Program-made: the position numbers and the translations under genes
The notes under the pieces: model-generated
Told to the model about the DNA's origin: nothing
Databases searched by the model: none
The model's input: the letters and a program-made list of their open reading frames with translations, nothing else
Part shown: piece by piece, positions 17,317 through 26,313 of the stretch
Position numbering within the stretch: the stretch's first letter is position 1
Layout: each line of letters opens with the position of its first letter
From: Cryomorpha sp963741985
GTDB lineage: Bacteria; Bacteroidota; Bacteroidia; Flavobacteriales_D; Cryomorphaceae
Reading direction: 5' to 3'
NCBI GenBank assembly: GCA_963741985.1
Contig: CAVUKD010000002.1
Coordinates: forward strand, 1,860,001-1,924,000
Length of the DNA: 64,000 nt

Positions 17317-17716
17317 CTCCGTTAAATGTAATTGTTGAGATTGAGAATAGCAAAAAAAAGTTTAGAAGATTTAACAGAAATAATTAGGGGGGGTAAACCT
17401 AACTTAACCAAGTGTTTAGGCTGTTGATAATTATATTCAGATGGTTTATCCAATCTGGGTGAAGTTGTTTGGAGAAGGAAATTATAACGATCCTTTGCTT
17501 TTTGATTGATATTGAGCAAGATTTATGGGTAACCTTATACTCGCCCTCAGCATCAAAGTCTTTATTCATTCATTTTCCAGTAAACTCCGGTTCAGTAATT
17601 TTTTAAACGAACAGGCAAAGTGAAAAACATTACGCTACAATATTACTGGCAGTTCCCGTCAAAAACAATCCACCCCAACCCCCAAATTTCCCAATCCCAA
17701 AAACGGCATTAATTTT

Positions 17717-17724
17717 TAGCTTTG
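17717..17724 (+). promoter_or_regulatory. -7 promoter box for pheT
   Basis: TAGCTTTG, a full TAnnTTTG match, lies 17 bases before the pheT ATG. No clear -33 TTG is visible. Confidence 0.45.
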
Positions 17725-17741
17725 TGGCCTAAAGTTTTTCT

Positions 17742-20171
17742 ATGAAAATTTCTTACAACTGGCTGCGGTCGTACATCAATACAGACCTGAGCCCGGAACA
17801 GATTTCTGAAATTCTCACCGATACGGGTCTCGAAGTCGAAAAGCTCGAAGCTTTTGAGACCGTTCCCGGCGGGCTGAAAGGTGTGGTAGTTGGCGAAATA
17901 ATTAAGTTGTGGCCGCACCCCAATGCCGACAAACTCAATGTTACTCAAGTCGATTTGGGCGATGAAGGGCCGGTGCAGATTGTATGTGGAGCGCCAAATG
18001 CGGCTCAAGGCCAAAAGGTTTTGGTGGCAACCGTTGGAACTACCTTACTCCCAAATTCGGATCAGCCTTTTCATATCAAAAAAGCGAAAATACGCGGAGA
18101 AGAATCCTTTGGGATGATCTGTGCCGAAGATGAATTGGGCATCGGCACCAGCCATGAAGGAATTCTGGTGCTTCCCGCAAATGCTGTGGTAGGAATGCCT
18201 GCCGCAGAATTACTGAATATTGAATCGGATCACGTTTTTGAAATCGGGCTTACGCCAAACCGAACCGACGCGCTCGGACATATCGGTGTGGCACGCGATC
18301 TCGCAGCGCGATTGTCCCTAGACAATCCGGTGAAAATCACTCTTCCGAAAATTCCAAAAATCAATTTTGATTCGGCCGCCAAACCAAAAATATCGGTTGA
18401 AATCCGCGACAAAGAAGGTTGTGGCCGCTATGCCGGAATCTATTTGAAAAATGTAAAAGTGGAAGCTTCGCCTTCTTGGCTGCAGAATTTTCTCCGGGCC
18501 ATTGGCCAAACTCCCATAAACAATGTGGTGGATTGTGCCAATTTTGTCCAGTTTGAAACCGGTCAGCCGCTTCATGCCTTCGATGCAGATAAGATTGCGG
18601 GTGGGAAAATAATCGTGGATACTTTGCCGGATGGCAAAAAATTCACCACCCTCGACGGAGTGGAACGAACCCTTCACGGAAATGATCTGATGATCTGCGA
18701 TACGAATGGCGGACTGTGCATCGCGGGAGTTTTTGGTGGTGCCGCTTCAGGTGTGACGGACGATACGAAGAATGTTTTTCTGGAAAGTGCATGGTTCAAT
18801 CCGGTGCGTGTCCGCAAAACGGCCAAACGGCACGGGCTCAATACCGACGCGTCGTTTCGATTTGAGCGCGGTGTCGATCCACAAGGAACGTTGTACGCCC
18901 TCGAACGGGTTGCGACCTTGATCGAAGAAATTACCGGCGGCGTGATTGATGGCCCTTTGATCGATCAGATTACCACTTTGCCCGAGCAGGTTCAACTGGA
19001 TTTTAGTCTTGCGCGTTTTAATTCGCTTTCGGGAATAGATTTGAATGCAGAGACGGTTAAGAATATTCTTCATTCACTTGATTTTGAAATAACCAATACC
19101 GAGAAAAATGTTTTTACGCTAAACGTACCGACCTATCGTGTGGATGTAACGCGGGAGATCGATGTTGTGGAAGAAGTCTTGCGGATATACGGTTACAACC
19201 GGGTTTCGAGTCCCGATCAGATGCGGATTTCACTTTCGGCGGAAGCCAAACCTACACGCGCTGCGGTGATACAATCGATTCGGTTAGCGATGATGGGTCG
19301 CGGGTTCAATGAAATGGTGTCCAATGGTTTGACGCGATCGGATCGTATTTTGGCGACAGTCGGCGAAGGAATCGATGAAGAGTTGATCCATTTGCTAAAT
19401 CCGCTAAGCCAAGAGCTCGATGTATTGCGTACCCGTCTTGTGGTTAGCGCGCTCGAAGCAGTGTCGTACAACCTTAATCGCCAAGCGGATCGACTTCGAC
19501 TTTATGAAATTGGGAAAATTTATTCCAAAGCGAAAAAAGGATACTCAGAGCATACAAATATGGTCATTGCCCTTTCGGGAAACCGAATGGACGAAAACTG
19601 GAACAATCCGGCTGAAAGCACCGATATGTCTGACTTGCGCGGCGAAGTGGAATCCGTTTTTCAAATTATGGGAGTGGAGGTGAAAACTGGAGATCGGCTG
19701 TCCAATCCTTTTTATTCGGAAGCGGTATCACTCAAGTTGGGCAAAAGCGAAATTGGAATTATGGGTAGCGCTTCCGCAAAAGCGTGCAAACAATATGGAA
19801 TCAAACGCGACGTGTGGTTGGCGGAATTTGACTTTGATGCCTGTTTTTCTAACATAACGCATGCGGCTAAAAGAATGTCCGCATTACCAAAATTCCCATC
19901 TGTGCGTCGCGACTTTTCTCTCCTTCTCGACCGTAAGGTTTCATTTTCACAAATTGAGAAAATAGCTTTTGCGAAAGCCGGAAAACACCTCAAGGAAGTC
20001 GGGCTTTTCGACGTGTACGAAGGGAAGAATTTGCCGGAAGGTAAAAAGAGCTATGCCGTTCGGTTCATCTTGCAGGACGAGAACAAAACGTTAAATGACA
20101 AACAAATAGATAGCGACATGCGTGCGATTCAATCGGAATTGGAGTCGGCACTTGGAGCGCAACTACGCTGA
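17742..20171 (+). CDS. pheT: Phenylalanyl-tRNA synthetase beta subunit
   Basis: The beta subunit of the (alpha-beta)2 enzyme that charges tRNA-Phe; it carries tRNA-binding and editing domains. With 809 residues it has the full bacterial architecture: N-terminal MKISYNWLRSYI; EMAP-type tRNA-binding domain (about 40-150, VVVGEIIKLWPHPNADKLNV); B3/B4 editing domain (about 210-375); B5 domain (about 405-475); catalytic-like core; and C-terminal anticodon-binding FDX-ACB domain (about 715-809, FPSVRRDFSLLLDRKVSF). pheS is not in the window. The stop overlaps the next ATG by one base. Confidence 0.96.
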   Translation: MKISYNWLRSYINTDLSPEQISEILTDTGLEVEKLEAFETVPGGLKGVVVGEIIKLWPHPNADKLNVTQVDLGDEGPVQIVCGAPNAAQGQKVLVATVGTTLLPNSDQPFHIKKAKIRGEESFGMICAEDELGIGTSHEGILVLPANAVVGMPAAELLNIESDHVFEIGLTPNRTDALGHIGVARDLAARLSLDNPVKITLPKIPKINFDSAAKPKISVEIRDKEGCGRYAGIYLKNVKVEASPSWLQNFLRAIGQTPINNVVDCANFVQFETGQPLHAFDADKIAGGKIIVDTLPDGKKFTTLDGVERTLHGNDLMICDTNGGLCIAGVFGGAASGVTDDTKNVFLESAWFNPVRVRKTAKRHGLNTDASFRFERGVDPQGTLYALERVATLIEEITGGVIDGPLIDQITTLPEQVQLDFSLARFNSLSGIDLNAETVKNILHSLDFEITNTEKNVFTLNVPTYRVDVTREIDVVEEVLRIYGYNRVSSPDQMRISLSAEAKPTRAAVIQSIRLAMMGRGFNEMVSNGLTRSDRILATVGEGIDEELIHLLNPLSQELDVLRTRLVVSALEAVSYNLNRQADRLRLYEIGKIYSKAKKGYSEHTNMVIALSGNRMDENWNNPAESTDMSDLRGEVESVFQIMGVEVKTGDRLSNPFYSEAVSLKLGKSEIGIMGSASAKACKQYGIKRDVWLAEFDFDACFSNITHAAKRMSALPKFPSVRRDFSLLLDRKVSFSQIEKIAFAKAGKHLKEVGLFDVYEGKNLPEGKKSYAVRFILQDENKTLNDKQIDSDMRAIQSELESALGAQLR

Positions 20172-21478
20172 TGCAAAGAGCCTGGTGGGAATTCGTGAAG
20201 TTTTGGGTGAAACTGGCTATCAAGCTGTTTTACCGGCGTATCGAGATTAATGGATACGACGATTTCCCTCTGGAAGAGCCGATACTTCTGGCGCCCAACC
20301 ATCAGAATGCGTTTATGGATGCGCTTATTCCATCGGTTTTTGCGCCTCGCCCGATTCACTTTTTGGTGCGGGCTGATATTTTCAAATCGAAATTTGCGAG
20401 TTGGTTTTTGCGCTCGCTAAATATGATGCCGGTTTACCGCCAGCGCGATGGAATTTCGAATCTTTCCAAAAACGAGGAGATTTTTGAAGATTGTTATAAA
20501 ATCTTGCGGTCGAACGGCACGCTGCTTATTTTTCCGGAAGCGAGCCATGAAGGTGTCCGCCGTCTTCGCCCGTTGAGTAAGGGCTTCACGCGTATAGTGT
20601 TTGGAGCCTTGGAGTCGCATGAAGATTTGGATATTCAAATTGTTCCGCTCGGTTTAAATTACAGCAATTATCAGGATTCGCAGTCGCGGTTGCTCATTAA
20701 TTTTGGCAAACCGATTCCTGTACGCAACTATTTGAACCAACACGCTGAAAATCCCGCAAAGGCAATGTCGGCCATCCGCGCTGAGGTTCAGGAAAAACTC
20801 GAAGCCGAGATTGTGCATATCCCGAGAGAGGATGCCGGACGGGCTTTTGATATTGAGCTCGACCGTATTTGGCCATTTTATCTCCAGCGCTCTGCCGGCT
20901 TTTCGCGAACTGTGAAAGAGCATGATTTTTATAAAAAACGCGAACAGTCGATTCTCAAAATTCCGGAAGGAGATGGATATTTCCGAAAGCTTTTTATTTA
21001 CGATGTGGAGATGGACAAACGACGATTACGCGCTCCATTTTTCTTTATCGGCCAGAAAGATCCGGGGTATTGGATCATCCAAACAATATTTCTTTTGATC
21101 GTTATGCCCCTGTTTTTACTTTCGTGGGTTTTGAATGCCCCGACTTATTTTCTGATTAGTTCGCTGCTTAATAAATATGTGAAGGACAAGCAGTTTTATA
21201 GTTCGATAAAGCTGGTCGGCTCTTTATTTCTTTTCCCCATTTTCTGTGCGATTTACATTGGTATTACGATTCATTTCACCGGAAAGCCTTTGTTTTCAGT
21301 TCTCGGAATTTTGATTTTTTATCCTTTAAGTGTTTTTATTATTCGTGAATTACGACTTTCATATCGTTATGCATTAACGATGTGGCGTATGTTGGTTCTT
21401 GGGTTGCGAAAACCTTCATTATATAAATACCTTCGGCATTTTGAAGAGGATATTTTGAAGCAAAACGGAATCAAATAA
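20171..21478 (+). CDS. 1-acyl-sn-glycerol-3-phosphate acyltransferase-type membrane protein (PlsC family)
   Basis: The N-terminal half is a PlsC-type acyltransferase domain with the catalytic NHQNAFMD block (43-50, HX4D-type spacing) and FPEASHEG (121-128). The C-terminal part adds three probable transmembrane segments (about 297-318, 350-372 and 380-398). It should acylate lysophosphatidate or another phospholipid acceptor at the inner membrane. The 435-residue length with the C-terminal membrane extension is unlike the short housekeeping PlsC, so the acceptor is uncertain. The start overlaps the pheT stop (TGATG), implying coupling. Confidence 0.87.
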   Translation: MQRAWWEFVKFWVKLAIKLFYRRIEINGYDDFPLEEPILLAPNHQNAFMDALIPSVFAPRPIHFLVRADIFKSKFASWFLRSLNMMPVYRQRDGISNLSKNEEIFEDCYKILRSNGTLLIFPEASHEGVRRLRPLSKGFTRIVFGALESHEDLDIQIVPLGLNYSNYQDSQSRLLINFGKPIPVRNYLNQHAENPAKAMSAIRAEVQEKLEAEIVHIPREDAGRAFDIELDRIWPFYLQRSAGFSRTVKEHDFYKKREQSILKIPEGDGYFRKLFIYDVEMDKRRLRAPFFFIGQKDPGYWIIQTIFLLIVMPLFLLSWVLNAPTYFLISSLLNKYVKDKQFYSSIKLVGSLFLFPIFCAIYIGITIHFTGKPLFSVLGILIFYPLSVFIIRELRLSYRYALTMWRMLVLGLRKPSLYKYLRHFEEDILKQNGIK

Positions 21479-21490
21479 AGTCTTTAAAAC

Positions 21491-21551
21491 ATGCGGGTGT
21501 GTGGATCAGAATGTTCACTAACAAGTGCAACGTAGATAGTGGACATTATTT
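21491..21551 (-). repeat. Palindromic element, shortened copy 3
   Basis: On the minus strand it contains AATGTCCACTA, then ACGTTGCACTT, then TAGTGAACATTCTG, the outer parts of the 8597 and 23439 elements with the whole middle hairpin missing. The outer stem is kept through different bases: CCACTA/TAGTG here, CCGATA/TATCG in copy 1. It sits between plsC and rdgB. Confidence 0.7.
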
Positions 21552-21574
21552 ACAGACACTTAATAATTTTCGAA

Positions 21575-22156
21575 ATGGAGATAATCTTTGCTACTAATAA
21601 TGCTCACAAACTCGAAGAAGTTCAAGCGATGGTGGGAGAGAGTTTTAAGCTTTTATCGTTAAAGGATATTGGATTTGAGGGGGAAATTCCCGAAACGGGA
21701 AAGACCCTTGAGGCAAATGCAGAACAGAAGGCAAGGTATGTTTTTGAGCGGTACAAACGGCCTGTCTTTGCGGATGATTCCGGGTTGGAAATCGAAGCAC
21801 TGAATGGAGCACCTGGTGTCGATACTGCACATTATTCTGGTAGCCGCGATGCTGTTGAAAATATGGAAAAAGTGCTGGATGAACTAAAAGGTTTGTCTAA
21901 TAGAAATGCAAAATTCAGAACGGTAATTGCTTTCGTAAATAATGGAAATCTGAAAACTTTTCAGGGCGAAGTAAAGGGTGCAATTGCATTTGAAATGAGC
22001 GGAGCAAAAGGCTTTGGGTACGATCCGATTTTTATACCCGAAGGAAATCAACTCACTTTTGCCGAAATGGGAAGGGAGGCAAAATCAAAAATCAGCCACC
22101 GCATTAGGGCGTTAGAGAAGTTTAAAATGTTTTTGGAAGGGCTTTCGAAGGTGTGA
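21575..22156 (+). CDS. rdgB: XTP/dITP pyrophosphatase (RdgB/HAM1 family)
   Basis: Hydrolyses non-canonical purine triphosphates (XTP, dITP) to monophosphates, which keeps them out of DNA and RNA. Family motifs are IIFATNNAHKLEEV (N-terminus), FADDSGLEIEALNGAPGVDTAHYSG (spread over about 65-90) and the C-terminal GFGYDPIFIPEG followed by EMGREAKSKISHR. The true start is the ATG at 21575, giving 193 residues. The frame is open to a GTG at 21539, but that part is the repeat element. Confidence 0.93.
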   Translation: MEIIFATNNAHKLEEVQAMVGESFKLLSLKDIGFEGEIPETGKTLEANAEQKARYVFERYKRPVFADDSGLEIEALNGAPGVDTAHYSGSRDAVENMEKVLDELKGLSNRNAKFRTVIAFVNNGNLKTFQGEVKGAIAFEMSGAKGFGYDPIFIPEGNQLTFAEMGREAKSKISHRIRALEKFKMFLEGLSKV

Positions 22157-22290
22157 GATTATTTTCTTTTTAACCGCAGAGGTTAAGTTCGAAGGTTGCA
22201 ATGGAATTCCGTGCACGTTCGTAATTTATTGCAAGAAGTATCCATTTAGACAAACAAAAAAAACAAAACAAACCCCATAACCGGTCCCTT

Positions 22291-22320
22291 CTCGCGACGC
22301 GGAACGCGTGACTTGCGACT
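22291..22320. repeat. Imperfect GC-rich palindrome
   Basis: CTCGCGACGCG and CGCGTGACTTGCGA face each other around GAA. The GC-rich block stands out in an AT-rich gap between the convergent rdgB and ddl genes. It may be a terminator-like or dispersed palindrome. No second copy was seen in the window. Confidence 0.35.
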
Positions 22321-22326
22321 TTTTTC

Positions 22327-23301
22327 TCAAGAGTAAACAGTGGCGTCAATAACCATCGAAATAAGCGCTTTCTTATCAATTCCCATCGCAGCTGCCTGCT
22401 GAGGAACCAGACTCTTATCCGTCATTCCGGGCACGGTATTGATCTCAATTACATAAAAATCCTTGCCGTCGAATTTGTAATCAATCCGAGATATACCTTT
22501 ACAATGGAATAGTTTGTAGATTTTTTCAGAAAGTCGCTGGCATTCCAAATAAAATTCTTCGGGGATTTGGGCAGGCGTTATCTCTTCGGTCTGATCGTAT
22601 TCATATTTTGCTGCGTAGTCGAAGAATTCTTTTTTAGTGACGATCTCAGTCAGATGAAGCGCTTGCGGGCCATTTGGAGTGGATAGTACACCACAGGTTA
22701 CTTCTCGGCCCACTAGATATTCTTCCACCAAAACAGAAGATCCTTTTGTGAAAGCAAAATCAACTGCAGCACGGAGGTCATCAATCTTTTTTACCAGAGA
22801 GTTTCCAAGGCTCGATCCGCCTTCATTTGGTTTTACGAAAAGTGGAAGTTTAAGATCGCGCTCAATGGCGGCAGCATCCATATCATCAGGACTTTCCAGC
22901 AAAACTCCCGAAGCACAATGAAATCCCATTTTATTGAGAAGGCGAGTAGTAAAAATTTTATTGAAAGTAATCGAAGTGTTCATCACACCACCTGAAGTAT
23001 ACGGCATCCCGATCATATCAAAATATCCCTGGAGTTTTCCATCTTCTCCCGGAGTACCGTGAATGATTATGAAGCAGAGATCGACGATGATTTTTTGGCC
23101 GTCAATCTTATAACTAAAATCATTCTTGTCAATTGGCAATTCGCCGGAAGGCCCTTCTGCATACCACTTCGTGGGAGTGATAACGATGCGCACCGGATCA
23201 AAACGCTCGCGGTCGATATAGCTATAAATCATTTCGGCACTCTTCATCGAAACAACCGCTTCGCCTGAATATCCTCCACAAACAATTCCGACTTTTTTCA
23301 T
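22327..23301 (-). CDS. ddl: D-alanine--D-alanine ligase
   Basis: Forms D-Ala-D-Ala from two D-alanines and ATP for peptidoglycan precursor synthesis in the cytosol. The ATP-grasp fold is clear: MKKVGIVCGGYSGEAVVS at the start, FIIIHGTPGEDGKLQGYFD, PLFVKPNEGGSSLGNS, VEEYLVGREVTCGVL, and the metal-binding C-terminal DFYVIEINTVPGMTDKSLVPQQAAAMG. The ATG at 23301 gives 324 residues. A longer open frame to 23547 runs through the palindromic element and is not part of the protein. A TATCTTTG -7 box lies just upstream. Confidence 0.95.
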   Translation of the reverse strand: MKKVGIVCGGYSGEAVVSMKSAEMIYSYIDRERFDPVRIVITPTKWYAEGPSGELPIDKNDFSYKIDGQKIIVDLCFIIIHGTPGEDGKLQGYFDMIGMPYTSGGVMNTSITFNKIFTTRLLNKMGFHCASGVLLESPDDMDAAAIERDLKLPLFVKPNEGGSSLGNSLVKKIDDLRAAVDFAFTKGSSVLVEEYLVGREVTCGVLSTPNGPQALHLTEIVTKKEFFDYAAKYEYDQTEEITPAQIPEEFYLECQRLSEKIYKLFHCKGISRIDYKFDGKDFYVIEINTVPGMTDKSLVPQQAAAMGIDKKALISMVIDATVYS

Positions 23302-23321
23302 ATTTTTCTCTCTAATTTCAT

Positions 23322-23329
23322 CAAAGATA
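23322..23329 (-). promoter_or_regulatory. -7 promoter box for ddl
   Basis: Minus-strand TATCTTTG, a full consensus match, 21 bases before the ddl ATG. It supports the start at 23301. Confidence 0.45.
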
Positions 23330-23438
23330 GATACGCAAAACGAAGGAAAAAGAGTTTTCGTTTTGAAGTTTAAACAGCCTTTAATGGATAAGTTAGGGAC
23401 GATTATACTACAATTTGCCAAAATGCGTTTAAAAAAAA

Positions 23439-23567
23439 GTCTGTCCACAATGTCTGGTACCTGCGTTGCATTTACTTGAAAAACAGTCATCCCGAACCAT
23501 CGGGATTCCTTGATTTTCAATCCTGCGTGCGCCTTGTTATCGAACATTCTGGCCGAGACACATGAGT
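23439..23567 (+). repeat. Palindromic element, full copy 2
   Basis: Matches 8597-8726 along its length, for example CCTTGATTTTCAATC and ATCGAACATTCTGG. The central stem is ATCCCGA/TCGGGAT where copy 1 has ATTGAC/GTCAAT: pairing is kept but the sequence changed. It lies in the divergent ddl/PASTA promoter region. The rest of the gap (23330-23438 and 23568-23605) shows only AT-rich sequence. Confidence 0.75.
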
Positions 23568-23605
23568 CTATTGATAAACATTATTTAGAGTTCATAAGTG
23601 AGTGC

Positions 23606-23613
23606 TATATTTG
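23606..23613 (+). promoter_or_regulatory. -7 promoter box for the PASTA gene
   Basis: TATATTTG, a full TAnnTTTG match, 20 bases before the ATG at 23633. Confidence 0.45.
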
Positions 23614-23632
23614 TGGGCATTCAAACGGTTTC

Positions 23633-24457
23633 ATGAAGCGACTATTTTTAATACTCACAGCCGGAAGATTCTGGCGCAATTTACTGCTGATTTTAGTGGT
23701 ATTTTTTCTAATTCTCACGGTAGGTTTTTACCTTCTGGGATTATACACACGTCACGGCGAATCGGTTACAGTTCCTGATTTACAAGGACTTCCGATTTCA
23801 CAGGTGGAAACGGTCCTGAGCAATACGGATATGACTTTTGAGGTTACCGACAGCCTTTTCAGAGATGACTTGCCACGCGGAGTGGTAGTGACACAAAATC
23901 CGGAAGCAGAAAAGAATGTGAAGCGTGGTCGTACTATTTTCCTTACGGTAAACAGTATCCTACCCGAAATGGTAATCATGCCTGAACTCGTGGGAAAATC
24001 GCGCAGAATAGCACTGCCGCTTATCGAAATCGCCGGATTGCAACTTGAGAATATGAAATACCGTCCCGATGATTCGTGCACGGACTGCGTACTCGGAATG
24101 GAATATGAGGGGAAACCTATAAAACCGGGCGACCACATCCGAAAAGGAGAAAAAATAACGCTTATTCTCGGACGACAATCGAATGTCACCACCGTTGTGC
24201 CGACGGTAGTAGGAATGAATTATCGCGACGCCCTCGAATTGATCAACAGTCAGTCGCTTAATATCGGCGAGGTGCTGGATTGCAAAGGCTGCCGAACGGC
24301 TGAAGACACGGTCGCGGCCTTCGTTTCTTCTCAGATTCCTCAAGGCGGTAGCACCATCACGCTCGGTGCCTATGTGGATATTTATCTCACAACCGATTCT
24401 GTTTCAAACTCTTCAATAACACCTGAAAACGACCCTTTTAATGATGAAAATCAATAA
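23633..24457 (+). CDS. PASTA domain protein
   Basis: A 274-residue membrane-anchored protein. A short cytoplasmic N-terminus is followed by one transmembrane helix (about 18-42) and then three PASTA domains in the periplasm: VTVPDLQGLPISQVETVL, MPELVGKSRRIALPLIEIAGL and TVVPTVVGMNYRDALELI. A Ser/Asn/Asp-rich tail follows. PASTA domains bind peptidoglycan or beta-lactams; no kinase or transpeptidase domain is attached. In related bacteria ddl, PASTA and rluD genes lie together; here ddl faces away. The start at 23633 was chosen over the longer open frame because of the family N-terminus and the -7 box. The gene overlaps the next one by 17 bases. Confidence 0.9.
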   Translation: MKRLFLILTAGRFWRNLLLILVVFFLILTVGFYLLGLYTRHGESVTVPDLQGLPISQVETVLSNTDMTFEVTDSLFRDDLPRGVVVTQNPEAEKNVKRGRTIFLTVNSILPEMVIMPELVGKSRRIALPLIEIAGLQLENMKYRPDDSCTDCVLGMEYEGKPIKPGDHIRKGEKITLILGRQSNVTTVVPTVVGMNYRDALELINSQSLNIGEVLDCKGCRTAEDTVAAFVSSQIPQGGSTITLGAYVDIYLTTDSVSNSSITPENDPFNDENQ

Positions 24458-26312
24458 CCTCATATTTCTTTTTCTGCTGATGGGTTTCTATGCCCATGCG
24501 CAAGAAAGAATAGTTCCCCTTACGGGAAATACGGCTCTTACGGCCAAAGATTTTAAGAGCCAAAAATTTCGTAGCCACCAAATGAAATCCGGCGACATGG
24601 TCGAACTTCCTTTTATCGATGATTTTTCGGTCGACCGGTTTCCCGGAAATGGTGGTGATCGTCAGGTTTTGTGGACGAATCGCTCCGCCTCTATCAATAC
24701 CGGCTGGGGGAAAAATCCACCCACTGTGGGTGTGGTGAGTTTGGATGGTGCTGATAAAGTGGGATATCCTTATGACTGGGGATCCAACCATGGTCCTGCA
24801 GACACCTTAGAATCTTGCCCGATAAATCTTGATGCTGGTTCTTCAGACGGAATGGGAATAAGCTTTTATTACCAGCCACAAGGGAATAATTTCCAACTTA
24901 CAGATATGGAGGATTCACTGATGCTCGAGTTTTACGCGCCAGATCTGGATCAGTGGTTTCACGTTTGGTCAACTTCTGATGTTTCGAATCCGGATAAATT
25001 TACATTCGTATATATTCCAATAGTCTTGGCAAAATACCTTAAGACGGGATTTAAATTCCGATTTACCAATTATGCAATACCACAGGGGGCATTAAGCACG
25101 TGGAATTTGGATTATATTTGGGTGGATCAAAACAACACAAACAATTCCGAAATCAGCAATGACGTAGCTTTTGTCCGTCAGGAATTTACATTTCTCGATG
25201 GCCTTTCGGCAATGCCACGAGATCATTTTGCGGAAAATCCCGCATCGCACATGCGCCAAAGTATTAAGGTGCTACTTCGGAATCTCAACGACGGGCCACG
25301 AACCCTTGAGGGTAATAAAATTCGTATTCTCTACGATGGAACGGAAATCGGATCTTTTGCAAATTCAAATAATCCGGCGATCGGTTTTGGTGAAAACGAT
25401 ACTTTAAGCTACTTGCATACAGTGGCTGCACCACCGAATACTATCGTTTTCGACCCGGCATATAATGACGAACAACTGAATTTTGATGTGCAAATCATGC
25501 ACGATGTGTCCGATTTCTCTGCCACTGCGAGCAATGACACCCTTCATTTTACACAATCGTTTTTTACCAATTATGCCTACGACGATGGCCATGCAGAGGC
25601 GGCTTACGGTAATACTGAAAGTGGTGGTCAAGTGGCATTGCGATACACAAATTTCAAAAGTGATTCGATTTTTGCTCTTCAAATATATACGATGCCAAAT
25701 AGCCAAAATTATGAAAATTCATCCTTCACCATTCGGATTTGGGAAGACACTGGAGATGAACCCGGTGAATTGATTGGAGAGTCGCAGCAAATTTATGTTT
25801 ATGGCCTCGATGCCTATCAGCAACAATGGATTTACTATTTTGACGAGCCAATTTACGTTCCGTCCGGTAGTTTTTATTGCGGTTATAAACAGACTACTCA
25901 ATTTGAAGGTATGACCGTTGGATTGGATTTGAATTCAAATTTCGATGGTGATAATCTTAGATATACTTTTAACGGAAGCTGGCATTCAACTATATATCCG
26001 GGTACAGTTATGATTCACCCGATGTTTACTTCCAATGGATATGGGGTGATTTCGGGAGTCGAAAATCCGGATGTATTCTCTGGTTTGAAAATATTCCCGA
26101 ATCCGGCAACAACGTATTTCACCGTCGCCTCCAATATTCAGGAACCACTTAATTGTTCCATTTTCGATATCGAAGGAAGAAAACTTTCTGCGCAGAAGCT
26201 TTCGCAAAATGGCCGGGTAGATATTAGCAGTCTTTCAAACGGTGTGTATATAGTGATCTTGGAGGATGGACACGGCAACCGCAGTTCACGAAAATTGATG
26301 GTTTCGCATTAA
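24441..26312 (+). CDS. Secreted protein with type A T9SS sorting domain
   Basis: A 623-residue protein with a signal peptide (about 1-21, ending YAHAQ), a long beta-rich body of unknown fold, and a C-terminal T9SS type A sorting domain (about 545-623: LKIFPNPATTYFTV, DIEGRKLSAQKL, LSNGVYIVILEDGHGN). It is probably attached to the cell surface or secreted. Its start overlaps the end of the PASTA gene by 17 bases, and rluD follows two bases after its stop, so it sits in the middle of a housekeeping operon. A protein in this position is common in Bacteroidota and is conserved but uncharacterised. Confidence 0.85.
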   Translation: MMKINNLIFLFLLMGFYAHAQERIVPLTGNTALTAKDFKSQKFRSHQMKSGDMVELPFIDDFSVDRFPGNGGDRQVLWTNRSASINTGWGKNPPTVGVVSLDGADKVGYPYDWGSNHGPADTLESCPINLDAGSSDGMGISFYYQPQGNNFQLTDMEDSLMLEFYAPDLDQWFHVWSTSDVSNPDKFTFVYIPIVLAKYLKTGFKFRFTNYAIPQGALSTWNLDYIWVDQNNTNNSEISNDVAFVRQEFTFLDGLSAMPRDHFAENPASHMRQSIKVLLRNLNDGPRTLEGNKIRILYDGTEIGSFANSNNPAIGFGENDTLSYLHTVAAPPNTIVFDPAYNDEQLNFDVQIMHDVSDFSATASNDTLHFTQSFFTNYAYDDGHAEAAYGNTESGGQVALRYTNFKSDSIFALQIYTMPNSQNYENSSFTIRIWEDTGDEPGELIGESQQIYVYGLDAYQQQWIYYFDEPIYVPSGSFYCGYKQTTQFEGMTVGLDLNSNFDGDNLRYTFNGSWHSTIYPGTVMIHPMFTSNGYGVISGVENPDVFSGLKIFPNPATTYFTVASNIQEPLNCSIFDIEGRKLSAQKLSQNGRVDISSLSNGVYIVILEDGHGNRSSRKLMVSH

Positions 26313-26313
26313 T

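Noticed and set aside
17386..17394. G-run in the pheT upstream gap considered as a quadruplex or slippage site
   Set aside because: A single G-run without partner runs; no evidence of function.
17322..17519. 65-codon open frame on the minus strand in the pheT upstream gap
   Set aside because: Low-complexity, AT-rich composition with no recognisable motif and no expression signals.
22327..23547. Ddl with an 82-residue N-terminal extension
   Set aside because: The extension is a translation of the palindromic element and promoter region. The family N-terminus begins at MKKVGIVCGG (23301).
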